64,000 nt of DNA from Microbacterium sp. PM5 (GTDB lineage: Bacteria > Actinomycetota > Actinomycetes > Actinomycetales > Microbacteriaceae). A program made the translations under genes and the position numbers. Shown here piece after piece: positions 47,349 through 58,170 of this stretch; within the stretch, counting starts at the first letter, position 1; each line of letters opens with the position of its first letter. The notes beneath the pieces are model-generated. The model was not told the origin of the DNA and made no database searches. It saw nothing but the letters and a program-made list of their open reading frames with translations. The stretch spans positions 2,649,799 through 2,713,798 of the forward strand of contig NZ_CP022162.1 of the NCBI RefSeq assembly GCF_003293595.1. The letters are read 5' to 3'.

Positions 47349-48197
47349 TCAGCGCGCGAGGTGGAGGCACTGCGCGATCGCGCGGAGGATCGCCGCCTCG
47401 ACGCGCGGCCACTGGTGCACGACCTCGGCGTACGTGAACCGGAGCACCGTGTAGCCGTGGGCGATCAGTTCCCGATCGTGGTGCAGGTCGCGGCCGCGGT
47501 CGGCGGCAGAGGAGTGGAAGGCGTAGCCGTCGAGCTGCGTGACGAGACGGTCTCCGATGAGGCCGTCGACGCGGTGTCCGAGCAGCAGCACCTGTTGGCG
47601 CACGGGCAGCCCGAACGCGCGGATCCGTGAGACGAACAGCGTCTCGATGCCCGAGTCGCTGAGGCCCGTGAGGTCGCCGGCCAGCCGCCGCGCGGCGGGC
47701 GTGTTCCAGCGGTAGCGCTGCAGCACCGCCAGCGGCAGCCGCTCGAGTCGCACCGCCGACTCCCACACGACCAGCGCGTCCTCGTACGACAGGCATCCGG
47801 CGATGTGCGCGAGGGCATCGGGGACCGACTCGACGAGGGCGTGTGGGTGCGCCGGCACCATCGGTGCATCCCAGTGGAAGACCGGCGGGGCGATGTCACC
47901 GCTCGGCGGCGGCCGATGCGCGTGAGCGCGGACGTGCAGATGCGGCCGACCGGTCGTGCCCGGCGGCATCCACCATCCCCGGTGCTGCGCCGCGGAGGCG
48001 CAGGCCAGCCGCGCGCTCACCTCGGCGGCGTGCACCAACGCGTCCGGGGCCGCGGACGTCGCGACCCAGTAGCGGCGCACGCGGCGGACCTCCCCGGCCG
48101 AGATCGCCGCCCGCAACGTGGCGGGGCGGATGCCGACATCGAGTACCGCCTGCCGATGCACGATGCCGCCACCCGCCTCCACCAACTCCCGGATCCC
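47349..48197 (-). CDS. DUF559-type (VSR/PD-D/ExK fold) nuclease-like protein with AbiEi-like N-domain
   Basis: A 282-residue protein with a GTG start at 48197 (a TTG at 48260 would add 21 basic residues). The N-terminal ~50 residues form a winged-helix like that of AbiEi antitoxins ('GIVHRQAVLDVGIRPATLRAAISAGEVRRVRRYWVA'). The C-terminal ~100 residues are DUF559: 'HRVDGLIGDRLVTQLDGYAFHSS', continuing to 'DRELIAHGYTVLRFTYAEV'. The usual acidic residue before the LDG motif is Gln, a variant I believe is common in this family. Cellular role unknown. It is flanked by inverted copies of an intergenic repeat. Confidence 0.75.
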   Translation of the reverse strand, partial: GIRELVEAGGGIVHRQAVLDVGIRPATLRAAISAGEVRRVRRYWVATSAAPDALVHAAEVSARLACASAAQHRGWWMPPGTTGRPHLHVRAHAHRPPPSGDIAPPVFHWDAPMVPAHPHALVESVPDALAHIAGCLSYEDALVVWESAVRLERLPLAVLQRYRWNTPAARRLAGDLTGLSDSGIETLFVSRIRAFGLPVRQQVLLLGHRVDGLIGDRLVTQLDGYAFHSSAADRGRDLHHDRELIAHGYTVLRFTYAEVVHQWPRVEAAILRAIAQCLHLAR

Positions 48198-48320
48198 CAC
48201 ACGTCGAGTCTGCGTCCGCCCGCGCCGCCGAGGCCGGGCACCCCTCTGGAGTGGGGACAACTCGCCCGCACCCGCCGCAGGGGAGGAGCCTGCGTCTCAT
48301 GAACAGACGCGGAGGGTGTG

Positions 48321-48372
48321 AACGGATGCGGATGCCGCAGCGCGCGGCATCCGCATCCGTTGCTCATCTCCG
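48321..48372. repeat. REP-like element, right copy
   Basis: An 18-bp perfect hairpin (AACGGATGCGGATGCCGC, loop AGCGC, complement) at 48321-48361 runs into TTGCTCATCTCCG. It is inverted relative to the copy at 47.2 kb and follows the end of the alpha-xylosidase gene. Confidence 0.65.
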
Positions 48373-48411
48373 CATCCGGTGAGGCGACGACGACCGCGGC
48401 CGCGGCAGCGG

Positions 48412-50646
48412 TCAGTCGGACGGCGTGTCGAGATCGACCTCGAAGACCTCGCTGCGCCCGTCCGGCGTCGTCACGACCACCTCACGGGTGCCGGAGCCGC
48501 CGGGGAACACCCGCAGCTCGAGGCCCTCGAGGTAGTCGTAGTCGGGACGGTCGTGGCGGGCGCCCCACGGCAGCACCGCGCCGGGGCGCACGTACAGCGG
48601 CAGCGAATCGAAGCCGTGCGTCTCACGACGCCACCGTCCGCCCTCGACGTGCTCGCCGCTCAGCAGCGACGTCCACTCTCCGTCCGGCAGGTAGAACTCC
48701 GCCTCTCCGCTCGCGGACATCACCGGCGCGACCAGCAGCGACGGGCCGAGCATGTACTGCCGATCCAGGTAGGCGACGGCCGGGTCGTCCGGGAACTCCA
48801 GGGCCATCGGACGCAGCAGGGGGATGCCGGTGCGCGCGGCATCGACGCCGAGCTGATGCAGATAGGGCATGAGTCTCATCTTCAGGTGCGTGAAGCGGCG
48901 GGTCACCTCCACCGCCTCCTCGTCGAAGGCCCAGGGCACGCGGTAGGAGTCCGACCCGTGGAAGCGGGAGTGCGAACTGAGCAGCCCGAATGCCGTCCAG
49001 CGCTTGAACACCGCGGCATCCGGAGTCCCCTCGAAGCCGCCGATGTCGTGACTCCAGTAGGCGAACCCGCTCATGGCGAGGGACAGGCCGCCGCGCAGTG
49101 TCTCGGCCATCGAGGTGAAGGTCGAGGTCGAGTCGCCGCCCCAGTGCACCGGCATGCTCTGGCCGCCCGCGGTCGCCGACCGGGCGAACAGCACGGCGTC
49201 GCCCTCGCCGCGGTCCGTGACCAGCACGTCATGGACGGCGCGGTTGTACAGCTCCGTGTAGAGGTTGTGCATGCGCTGCGGGTCGCTGCCGTCGGCCCAC
49301 ACGACGTCGGTGGGGATGCGTTCGCCGAAGTCGGTCTTGAAGCAGTCGACGCCCTGGGCGGTCAGCCCGCGCAGCTTCTCCTGGTACCACGCCGTCGCGT
49401 CGGGATTCGTGAAGTCGACCAGACCCATCCCCGCCTGCCACAGATCCCATTGCCAGATGGAGCCGTCAGCGCGCCGCACGAGGTACCCGGCATCCGCCGC
49501 CTCGCGAAACAGCGGCGAGCGCTGTGCGATGTACGGGTTGATCCAGACGCACACGCGCAGGTCGCGCTCATGCAGTCTCGCGAGCATCCCGTCGGGATCG
49601 GGGAACACGCGCGCATCCCACTCGAAGTCGCACCAGTTGAACTCGCGCATCCAGAAGCAGTCGAAGTGGAACACCGACACCGGCAGCTCTCGGGCCGCCA
49701 TCTCGTCGATGAACGAGGTGATCGTGGCTTCGTCGTAGGCGGTCGTGAAGCTCGTCGACAGCCACAGACCATACGACCAGGCGGGCACCACGGGCGGGCG
49801 TCCCGTCAGCGCCGTGTAGCGGCGCAGCACATCGGCCGGGGTGGGGCCGGCGATGACGAAGTACTCCAGCACCTCGCCGGGTACGGAGAACTGCACGCGC
49901 TCGACGGCTTCCGAGCCGACCTCGAACGAGACATGTCCCGGATCGTTCACCAGCACGCCGTAGCCGCGGTTGGTCAGGTAGAACGGCACGTTCTTGTACG
50001 CCTGCTCGCTCGAGGTGCCGCCGTCCGCGTTCCAGATGTCGACGGTCTGTCCGTTCTTGACCAGCGGGCCGAAGCGCTCGCCGAGGCCGTAGACGAGCTC
50101 GCCGACGCCGAGATCGAGCTGCTCGTGCACGTACGCGGGCGCTGCGCTGGCGCGCTGTCCGGCGCGGGCGGTGCCGACGATGCCGGCGTCGACCTGCGCG
50201 TCGGCCGCCACGCGCAGGTAGCCCTGCGACTTGTGGCCACTGCCGGTGACCCGGCGTCCGTCGACCTCGAAGGCGAGATCCCAGGGGGCACCCGCGGCGA
50301 CCCGCGCCGTGAGCAGGCCGGCGCGAACCGTGCCGCCGCTCGGGGTGATCTCGACGCCGTCGGCCGAGCCTCCCGCGCCGGGAAGCGCGAAGCCGCCGTG
50401 CCAGGGGGCGCCGGTGTGGTGCGCGATCCGTACGCGGATGACGCCGTCGGCGGGGGAGGAGAGGGTCGTGGTCAGCACGGGCCGGTTGAGCACGTCGCCG
50501 CGTCGTGCGATGACGGCCGTGGGGGCGGTGACCATCAGGCCGGGACCGTCGGCGGTGTCGGGGATCTGCCAGATGTCGTACGCCTCCTGTGCGTACAGGG
50601 CGGCGACACCGGGTCGCAGCTGCCAGAACCCGTCGGTGAACTTCAT
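48412..50646 (-). CDS. yicI: Alpha-xylosidase, glycoside hydrolase family 31 (YicI-like)
   Basis: A 744-residue intracellular GH31 enzyme. N-terminal beta-domain to about residue 255; (beta/alpha)8 barrel with 'VFHFDCFWMREFNWCDFEWD' in sequence. Nucleophile Asp439 is in 'CFKTDFGERIP' and acid/base Asp505 in 'HWGGDS'. The 'FHFDCFWM' and 'KTDFGE' signatures place it with E. coli YicI, which removes alpha-linked xylose from isoprimeverose and xyloglucan oligosaccharides. No signal peptide. Its ATG overlaps the stop of the permease gene (TAATG), so it is the last gene of a LacI-controlled uptake operon. Confidence 0.94.
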   Translation of the reverse strand: MKFTDGFWQLRPGVAALYAQEAYDIWQIPDTADGPGLMVTAPTAVIARRGDVLNRPVLTTTLSSPADGVIRVRIAHHTGAPWHGGFALPGAGGSADGVEITPSGGTVRAGLLTARVAAGAPWDLAFEVDGRRVTGSGHKSQGYLRVAADAQVDAGIVGTARAGQRASAAPAYVHEQLDLGVGELVYGLGERFGPLVKNGQTVDIWNADGGTSSEQAYKNVPFYLTNRGYGVLVNDPGHVSFEVGSEAVERVQFSVPGEVLEYFVIAGPTPADVLRRYTALTGRPPVVPAWSYGLWLSTSFTTAYDEATITSFIDEMAARELPVSVFHFDCFWMREFNWCDFEWDARVFPDPDGMLARLHERDLRVCVWINPYIAQRSPLFREAADAGYLVRRADGSIWQWDLWQAGMGLVDFTNPDATAWYQEKLRGLTAQGVDCFKTDFGERIPTDVVWADGSDPQRMHNLYTELYNRAVHDVLVTDRGEGDAVLFARSATAGGQSMPVHWGGDSTSTFTSMAETLRGGLSLAMSGFAYWSHDIGGFEGTPDAAVFKRWTAFGLLSSHSRFHGSDSYRVPWAFDEEAVEVTRRFTHLKMRLMPYLHQLGVDAARTGIPLLRPMALEFPDDPAVAYLDRQYMLGPSLLVAPVMSASGEAEFYLPDGEWTSLLSGEHVEGGRWRRETHGFDSLPLYVRPGAVLPWGARHDRPDYDYLEGLELRVFPGGSGTREVVVTTPDGRSEVFEVDLDTPSD

Positions 50647-51548
50647 TACTTGACTGCTCCTGCCGTGATGCCCCGGGTGAGGGTGCGCTGGAAGATGAGG
50701 AAGAAGATGAGCGTCGGGATGATGCCCAGCAGCGCCGACGCGCTGGTCGTGGTGACATCCATGAGGCGGTCACCCTGCAGGACGCTGATGGCCACCGGCA
50801 CCGTCTGGTTCGCGTTCGACGCGAGGAACGTCAGCGGAATGAGGAACTCGTTCCACGTCCAGATGAAGAAGAAGATGAGCAGCACCGAGAGTGTCGGGCG
50901 GCTGATCGGGAAGACCACGCGCCAGAGGATCTTCCAGCGTCCGGCTCCGTCCAGGGATGCCGCCTCCAGCACTTCCTTGGGGAACGTGCCGTACACCGAC
51001 GACAACAGGTAGGTGCCGAACGCGGCCTGCACGACGGTGAAGACGATGATCACCGACCACACGTTGTCGTAGAGGCCGACCGATTTGAACATGTAGTACA
51101 GCGGGTACAGCAGCGCCTCCTGCGGCAGCAGGTTCGCGAGCAGGAACAGCAGCACGATCCAGGTGCGTCCGCGTACGCGCCCGATGCCGATCGCGAAGGC
51201 GTTGAGCATCGAGATCAGCACGGCCAGCACGGCGACGATGCCCGAGATGAACACCGAGTTCCACACCTTCTGCGGAAAGTTGACGCGCTCCCAGAACGTG
51301 GTGATGCCGGTGAAGTCGAGGGCCTGCGGCAGAGCGAGTGGGCCGGAGGTGGCGTAGTCGGTGGGAGATTTGAACGAGTTCACCAGGACGAGGTAGAAGG
51401 GCGCGATCACGAGGAGCGCGCCGACGATGACGAGGGCGAGCAGGAGCCAGTCGACTCCGCGCTTGGTCACCATGCCGCCGCGCCCGCGTCGCCCGGAGGG
51501 CGCGCGGCGGGGGCGCGCCGTCGTGGTGAGTACGGTTCCGGCAGCCAT
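50646..51548 (-). CDS. Carbohydrate ABC transporter permease (MalG type)
   Basis: A 300-residue permease beginning MAAGTVLTTTARP, with a basic cytoplasmic N-terminus and six membrane helices. The EAA motif for the ATPase is 'EVLEAASLDGAGRWKILWRVVFPISRP', given here as one continuous region near residues 195-220. Its ATG overlaps the stop of the MalF-type gene, and its own stop overlaps the alpha-xylosidase start. No ATPase gene is in the cluster, so it probably uses a shared MsiK-like ATPase, as is common in actinobacteria. Confidence 0.92.
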   Translation of the reverse strand: MAAGTVLTTTARPRRAPSGRRGRGGMVTKRGVDWLLLALVIVGALLVIAPFYLVLVNSFKSPTDYATSGPLALPQALDFTGITTFWERVNFPQKVWNSVFISGIVAVLAVLISMLNAFAIGIGRVRGRTWIVLLFLLANLLPQEALLYPLYYMFKSVGLYDNVWSVIIVFTVVQAAFGTYLLSSVYGTFPKEVLEAASLDGAGRWKILWRVVFPISRPTLSVLLIFFFIWTWNEFLIPLTFLASNANQTVPVAISVLQGDRLMDVTTTSASALLGIIPTLIFFLIFQRTLTRGITAGAVK

Positions 51549-52510
51549 CACAGGCCCGCCCTTTCTTTGCGTTCGAGAGAGTTCTGCACGCGGATGAACA
51601 CGATCGACACGATGACGACGAGGATCGTGAGCACGGTGGCGATCGTCGCGCCGTAGCCGACGTCGCGCTTCGTGAAGAACTCCTGGTAGGCGTAGTACGA
51701 GGGAACGAGGGTCGCTCCGGCGGGTCCCCCGCGGGTGATGACGTAGACCGGGCCGAACACCTTGAGAGCGGCGATCGTGCAGGTGAGGGTCACGACGAAG
51801 ATCTCCGGACGGATGATGCTGACCGTGATCGAGGCGAACCGCTGGAACCAGTTGGCTCCGTCGAGTTCCGCCGCCTCGTACAGCTCCGGATCGACGCGCT
51901 GCAGTGCCGCCATGAAGACCACCACCGGGTACCCGATCTGCACCCAGACCAGCACCACCATGAGCACGAGCAGGGCGGAGGGCATCTGTCCCAGCCAGTC
52001 GTAGGGGGCGATGCCGATGCCGCCGAGCAGCTGATTGAGGGCGCCGTCGCTGCCGGGGCGCACGATCCAGCCGATCACGATGCCGGCCACGGCGACCGGG
52101 AGGATCTGCGGAAGGTAGTAGGTCGCCCGCAGGAAGCTGCCGACGCGGCCGACGAACTTGCGTCCGACGACGTCGAACAGGAGAGCGGCGATGAGAAGGC
52201 CCACGATCGTGGGCACGATCACCATCGCGATGACCATCCACACCGAGTTGAGGAACGACGTCCAGAAGGCCTCGTCGCCCACGAGCTTGATCCAGTTGGC
52301 GGCCCCGATGAACGTGGGTGCGCGCACCCCCTTCCAGCTGGTGAAGGTGAGATAGACGTTCCAGACGAGGGGGACGATGACGATGATCAGCAGCAGGAGG
52401 AAGCCCGGCAGCAGGTAGAGCCAGTAGGCTCCGCGCCCACGCCCGCGTTGCGGGATGGCGGGTTCATCGTCGATGACGCGGGTGCGGCGAGCACGTGCGG
52501 TGAGCGACAT
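51548..52510 (-). CDS. Sugar ABC transporter permease (MalF type)
   Basis: A 320-residue permease (MSLTARARRTRVIDD...) with six helices. It has 'GAYWLYLLPGFLLLLIIVIVPLVW' at the N-terminus and the EAA loop 'ELYEAAELDGANWFQRFASITVSIIRPE', both characteristic of MalF/UgpA-type subunits. I begin at the ATG at 52510, since the upstream codons of the longer frame are not protein-like. The stop overlaps the start of the MalG-type partner. It follows the binding-protein gene by 66 bp. Confidence 0.92.
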   Translation of the reverse strand: MSLTARARRTRVIDDEPAIPQRGRGRGAYWLYLLPGFLLLLIIVIVPLVWNVYLTFTSWKGVRAPTFIGAANWIKLVGDEAFWTSFLNSVWMVIAMVIVPTIVGLLIAALLFDVVGRKFVGRVGSFLRATYYLPQILPVAVAGIVIGWIVRPGSDGALNQLLGGIGIAPYDWLGQMPSALLVLMVVLVWVQIGYPVVVFMAALQRVDPELYEAAELDGANWFQRFASITVSIIRPEIFVVTLTCTIAALKVFGPVYVITRGGPAGATLVPSYYAYQEFFTKRDVGYGATIATVLTILVVIVSIVFIRVQNSLERKERAGL

Positions 52511-52575
52511 GGGGATGCTTTCCGTTCGGTGGTGGGGGCGGCCGTCAGCCGCCCCCACCGGATCTCACAGGGGCC

Positions 52576-53895
52576 TCAGCGGTAGTCCGCGGTGCCCTCG
52601 TCGTAGGCCGTGCCCAGGTTCGCGTTCGTCGTCGCGGCATCCTGCGTGCCCGTCACGAGGCCCTGCAGCTGCTGCACGATCACGTCGTAGAAGCCGGGCG
52701 CGGGCCAGTCCGGGTAGAAGGACAGTCCGTCCTGGCCGAGGATGCCGTTGAACGTCGAGATCAGGTCCTTGCTCTTGGCGTCGGTGATGTCTTTCGGATC
52801 GGCCGCAACGGGCAGACCGCCGTTGTTGCCGATGATGGCCTGGATCTCCGGTCGCATCGTGATGTCGATGAACTTGTAGGCGAGATCCTTGTTCTTCGCG
52901 TTCTGCGGCACCACCCAGAGGTTGCCCGAGGAGCCGAGCGAGAGCGTGGAGCCGGGGAAGGCCTGCATCGTCCAATCGAAGCCGGTTGCCTGCTCCGTGA
53001 AGCGCCCGTACCACCACGAGCCCGACACGAAGATGGGTGCGGTGCCGTTGATGAACGACACTCCCGCGTCCTCGGCCTTGATGGAGGAGACGTCCTTGGC
53101 GATGTAGCCCTTGGCGACGTAGTCCTTCAGGGTCTCGCTGGCGTAGCTCGTCTCGGCGCCCTGCCAGTCGACCGGGTTCTTGTAGAGCTGGTAGTCGTTG
53201 ACCCAATCCCGGCTGCCCTTGGCCAGCGCCAGCTGGTACCAGAGCTGACCGAGCGGGTACTCCGCACCTGCTTCCGCGAGCGGCGTGATGCCCTTCGCCA
53301 CGAACGCGTCGAGCACCTTGATGAACTCGTCGTAGGTGGTCGGAATCTGCAGGCCCGCCGCAGCGAACGCGTCCTTGTTGTAATAGACGCCGACGAACTC
53401 TCCGTAGTTCGGCACGCCGTACCAGGTGTCGCCGCCCATGACGCCCTTGTCGGTGTACTTCGCGGTGGTCTGCAGCGACGGTGCGAGCTTGTCGGCCCAG
53501 CCGTACTGTGCGACGGCGTCGGAGATATCGCTGATCAGCCCGGTCGAGGCGAGGAAGCCCGCGGTCGCGTTGCCCTTGTTGAACTCCATGACGTCGGGGG
53601 CGGCGTCGGTGTCGAGCACTTGGCTCGCCGTCTTCTGGATCTGTTCGAACGACTTCTCCTCGAACTCGACCTTCGCTCCGGTCTCCTTCTCGAAGACGTT
53701 GATGGCCTCGGCCCACGCCTTGCCCATCGCGCTGTCGGCGCCTTCGTAGTGCCAGAGCTTCAGGGTCTGGCCGGCCCCGTCGGTGCTGCCACCGTCGGTG
53801 TCGCCGGACGACGAGCAGGCGCTGACGCCCAGTGCGGCGGCGGTGAGAACGGCGGCGGCGGTCAGTACCCGCGCCCGCCCGGTGATTCGTGCCAT
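52576..53895 (-). CDS. Extracellular solute-binding lipoprotein of the sugar ABC importer
   Basis: A 439-residue family 1 solute-binding protein. The start is the ATG at 53895 (MARITGR), with AAAGGAG eight bases upstream; a GTG nine bases earlier is possible but touches the SD. The lipobox is 'GVSAC', followed by a Ser/Gly/Asp linker. 'LKLWHYEGADSAMGKAWAEAINVFEKETG' near the N-terminus and 'DVMEFNKGNATAGFLASTGLI' fit the oligosaccharide-binding cluster. With an alpha-xylosidase at the operon end, xyloglucan-type oligosaccharides or isoprimeverose are likely ligands. Confidence 0.92.
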   Translation of the reverse strand: MARITGRARVLTAAAVLTAAALGVSACSSSGDTDGGSTDGAGQTLKLWHYEGADSAMGKAWAEAINVFEKETGAKVEFEEKSFEQIQKTASQVLDTDAAPDVMEFNKGNATAGFLASTGLISDISDAVAQYGWADKLAPSLQTTAKYTDKGVMGGDTWYGVPNYGEFVGVYYNKDAFAAAGLQIPTTYDEFIKVLDAFVAKGITPLAEAGAEYPLGQLWYQLALAKGSRDWVNDYQLYKNPVDWQGAETSYASETLKDYVAKGYIAKDVSSIKAEDAGVSFINGTAPIFVSGSWWYGRFTEQATGFDWTMQAFPGSTLSLGSSGNLWVVPQNAKNKDLAYKFIDITMRPEIQAIIGNNGGLPVAADPKDITDAKSKDLISTFNGILGQDGLSFYPDWPAPGFYDVIVQQLQGLVTGTQDAATTNANLGTAYDEGTADYR

Positions 53896-53990
53896 CGTCG
53901 GCACTCCTTTCGGTGGGCCGTCATCGGCCCGGTCTGTGATTGCGGTGTTCAGTTGCGATCTTCAGTTGCGTGTGATGCGGTGAGGTGGCT

Positions 53991-54006
53991 ATCGAAGCGC
54001 TTCGAT
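53991..54006. promoter_or_regulatory. LacI operator upstream of the sugar uptake operon
   Basis: ATCGAAGCGCTTCGAT, a perfect 16-bp palindrome with the CG centre typical of LacI-family sites, about 100 bp upstream of the binding-protein start and 35 bp after the lacI stop. Confidence 0.8.
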
Positions 54007-54040
54007 GATGAGCGAACGGAAGGGCTTCCGGTCGGAGGGT

Positions 54041-55057
54041 TCACACCGAGGGAGGGGCGGTCACCGACCCTGCGTCGCGGTAGACGGGGGCGAGGAGATG
54101 AATGCCGGTCGGGCGGTGCGGATCGTCGATCCTCGCCAGAGCGAGGTCGACGGCGAGATCGCATGAGGCCTCGGGGATCAGGGGGATGGTGTCGACCTGG
54201 ATCGGCAGCTTCGTGGTGTCGAAGGATGCCGCGATCGAGACGATCGAGATGTCAGACCCCACCCGGATCCCGCGCTCGGTCAGGGCGTCCAGAACCGCCG
54301 CGTGCATGTCGTCGACACCGTGCAGCAGCAGGGCGCTGGCACCGGCGTCGAGAGCGTCGCCGACGGCGGTGCGCACGGCATCCGCCTCGGTCACGACCTC
54401 TCCGGTCGTGGCGAACGTGTGCGCCAGCCCGCGCTCGTCGGCCCGGTCGGCGACGGCCCGGCGAACGCGCGGGGGGAAGTTGGAGAGCCGGTAGGTGCTC
54501 TCGGGCTGACCGATCAGGGCGATCCGGCGGTGCCCGGCATCGGCAACTCGATCGACCGCCAGGCGCGCGGCCGCCTCGAAGTCGAGGTCGACGCAGTCGA
54601 TGCCCTCGTGATCGTCGGGGATGCCGATGAACACCGTCGGCGTCGTGATCGCTCGGGCGATCGCGACGCGCTCATCGTCGGGAGCGACGTCCAGGACGAG
54701 GATCGCGTCGACCAGTCCCGACGCGGTGACCCGGTGCATTCCTTCGGAAGCCTGCTGATCGGTCAGCAGGAGGATGTCGTAGTCGTGCCGACGTGCGGCC
54801 ACGGCGGCGGCCAGCACGAAGGACATGTGGGTGGGGGCGTGGGTCTCGCGGCGCAGCGGCTCGGTCAGGGCGAAGATGTGCGTGACGCGTCCGGCCAGCA
54901 TGCGTGCCCCCGCGTTCGGCGCGTAGCCGAGGCGATGTGCCGCATCGACGACCCGACGGCGCGTGTCGGGAGAGATCGGGCGTTTGCCGCTCAGCGCATA
55001 GGAGACGGTGCTGATCGACACGCCGGCGGCCGCGGCCACCTCATCGATGCGTGCCAT
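54041..55057 (-). CDS. LacI family transcriptional repressor
   Basis: A 338-residue regulator. N-terminal HTH 'ARIDEVAAAAGVSISTVSYALSGKRPISPDTRRRV' and hinge 'NAGARMLAGRVTHI'; the remainder is a periplasmic-binding-protein-like sugar sensor. AGAGGAG precedes the ATG. Near-identical palindromes lie in its own promoter (55076-55089) and upstream of the sugar operon (53991-54006), so it should repress both and respond to an oligosaccharide, probably xylose-containing. Confidence 0.94.
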   Translation of the reverse strand: MARIDEVAAAAGVSISTVSYALSGKRPISPDTRRRVVDAAHRLGYAPNAGARMLAGRVTHIFALTEPLRRETHAPTHMSFVLAAAVAARRHDYDILLLTDQQASEGMHRVTASGLVDAILVLDVAPDDERVAIARAITTPTVFIGIPDDHEGIDCVDLDFEAAARLAVDRVADAGHRRIALIGQPESTYRLSNFPPRVRRAVADRADERGLAHTFATTGEVVTEADAVRTAVGDALDAGASALLLHGVDDMHAAVLDALTERGIRVGSDISIVSIAASFDTTKLPIQVDTIPLIPEASCDLAVDLALARIDDPHRPTGIHLLAPVYRDAGSVTAPPSV

Positions 55058-55075
55058 GCCGACTCCTCTGTCGTA

Positions 55076-55089
55076 TCGAAGCGCTTCGA
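55076..55089. promoter_or_regulatory. LacI autoregulatory operator
   Basis: TCGAAGCGCTTCGA, identical to the core of the operator at 53991, 18 bp upstream of the lacI ATG. Confidence 0.8.
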
Positions 55090-55201
55090 GCGAAGCTGGT
55101 GATCACGATAGAGCGCGCGGCGTCATCGACGCAAGAGTTTTGTGGAGCTTGGCAACAAACAGGATCATCGGGCGGTTCCCTGGCGCCCGGCTCGGCTGCT
55201 C

Positions 55202-55654
55202 CTACAGACGGACTTCGGCGACGACCTCGCCGAACTCGGTCTCGCCGACGGGGGTGAACCCGACCCTGCGGAAGAACGCATCGGGGCCGCCCTGCCCCTC
55301 CTCGTAGATCACGTGCACGTGGTCCATGCCGCGGCTGCGGGCCTCTTCCAGGAGCTGCTCGACGGCGAACCGGCCGACCCCGCGGCCCTGGTCGTCGGCG
55401 TCGACGTTGATGCGCCAGAGCACGGAGCGGAAGTGCTCGCTCGGCGCCTCGGGATCGAAGTTCGCGCTCACGAAACCGACGACCTCGTCACCGTCGAGCA
55501 CCACGCGCTGCCACGCGGTGCTGGGGTTTGCCACCGTGCCGGCGACGGCATAGCTGGTGGGGGCGAGATACTGCTCCTGCCCCGGTTTGAGCGACATCGT
55601 GTTGACGGCGACGATCGTCGCGGCGGACAGTTCCTCGAGGCGCAGCTCGGTCAT
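55202..55654 (-). CDS. GNAT family N-acetyltransferase
   Basis: A 150-residue single-domain acetyltransferase. The acetyl-CoA-binding motif A is 'VLWRINVDADDQGRGVGRFAVEQLLEEA' in sequence (Q-G-R-G-V-G), and 'GFVSANFD' and 'FFRRVGFTPVGE' are the beta-4 and C-terminal signatures. The start region 'VNTMSLKPGQEQYLAP' resembles SpeG/spermidine-type acetyltransferases, but the substrate is undetermined. TAGCCT on the minus strand is 6 nt before the ATG (leaderless). Confidence 0.9.
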   Translation of the reverse strand: MTELRLEELSAATIVAVNTMSLKPGQEQYLAPTSYAVAGTVANPSTAWQRVVLDGDEVVGFVSANFDPEAPSEHFRSVLWRINVDADDQGRGVGRFAVEQLLEEARSRGMDHVHVIYEEGQGGPDAFFRRVGFTPVGETEFGEVVAEVRL

Positions 55655-55660
55655 GCCCTC

Positions 55661-55666
55661 AGGCTA
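55661..55666 (-). promoter_or_regulatory. -10 box of the GNAT gene (leaderless)
   Basis: TAGCCT on the minus strand, 6 nt before the ATG at 55654. Confidence 0.5.
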
Positions 55667-55760
55667 CCCCGGGCGAAAGCGCGGGCGGCACCCTCCGAAT
55701 GGTGAGAAAACCCCCAGCGCTGCGCGTGCGCAAGAGGATGCCGAGGAGCGGGGCGCGAAT

Positions 55761-55778
55761 TATCTTGACGTCAAGATA
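55761..55778. promoter_or_regulatory. 18-bp palindromic operator at the icd promoter
   Basis: TATCTTGACGTCAAGATA is a perfect palindrome of the size and form bound by MarR-family regulators. Its right arm covers the expected -35 position for the -10 box TAGCCT at 55795-55800. It is 85 bp upstream of the icd GTG. Confidence 0.7.
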
Positions 55779-55863
55779 GTTTCCGTCGATGCGATAGCCT
55801 GGAGGCGACCCCGCGACGCTCACCACGACGCCCACGACGACGCTCACGACGGAGAGATCACAC

Positions 55864-58080
<2,217 letters not shown>

Positions 58081-58097
58081 CCCACAGGCGGATACGA

Positions 58098-58131
58098 GAG
58101 AACGGCCCGGGGTGATACCCGGGCCGTTCTC
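58098..58131. terminator. Terminator between icd and the L,D-transpeptidase gene
   Basis: GAGAACGGCCCGGG, 6-nt loop, CCCGGGCCGTTCTC: 14-bp perfect arms between convergent genes, 17 bp after the icd stop. Confidence 0.8.
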
Positions 58132-58170
58132 GTTGCGGCGTGCGCGGCGAGCCGAAACGCGTCGCGAGCG

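Larger units (their letters stand above)
47238..48372. mobile_element. Putative repeat-bracketed nuclease cassette
   Basis: CGGAGATGAGCAA (47238-47250) and its perfect reverse complement TTGCTCATCTCCG (48360-48372) bracket 1135 bp. Just inside each is a GGATGCCG-based hairpin, and in the middle is a single nuclease-like gene. The layout resembles an IS-like or REP-bracketed cassette. No clear target duplication is visible, and the nuclease is not a known transposase, so mobility is inferred. Confidence 0.4.

Noticed and set aside
47238..48372. A standard insertion sequence
   Set aside because: There is no transposase motif, and the bases flanking the two ends do not form an obvious target duplication. 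I therefore report only a putative cassette.
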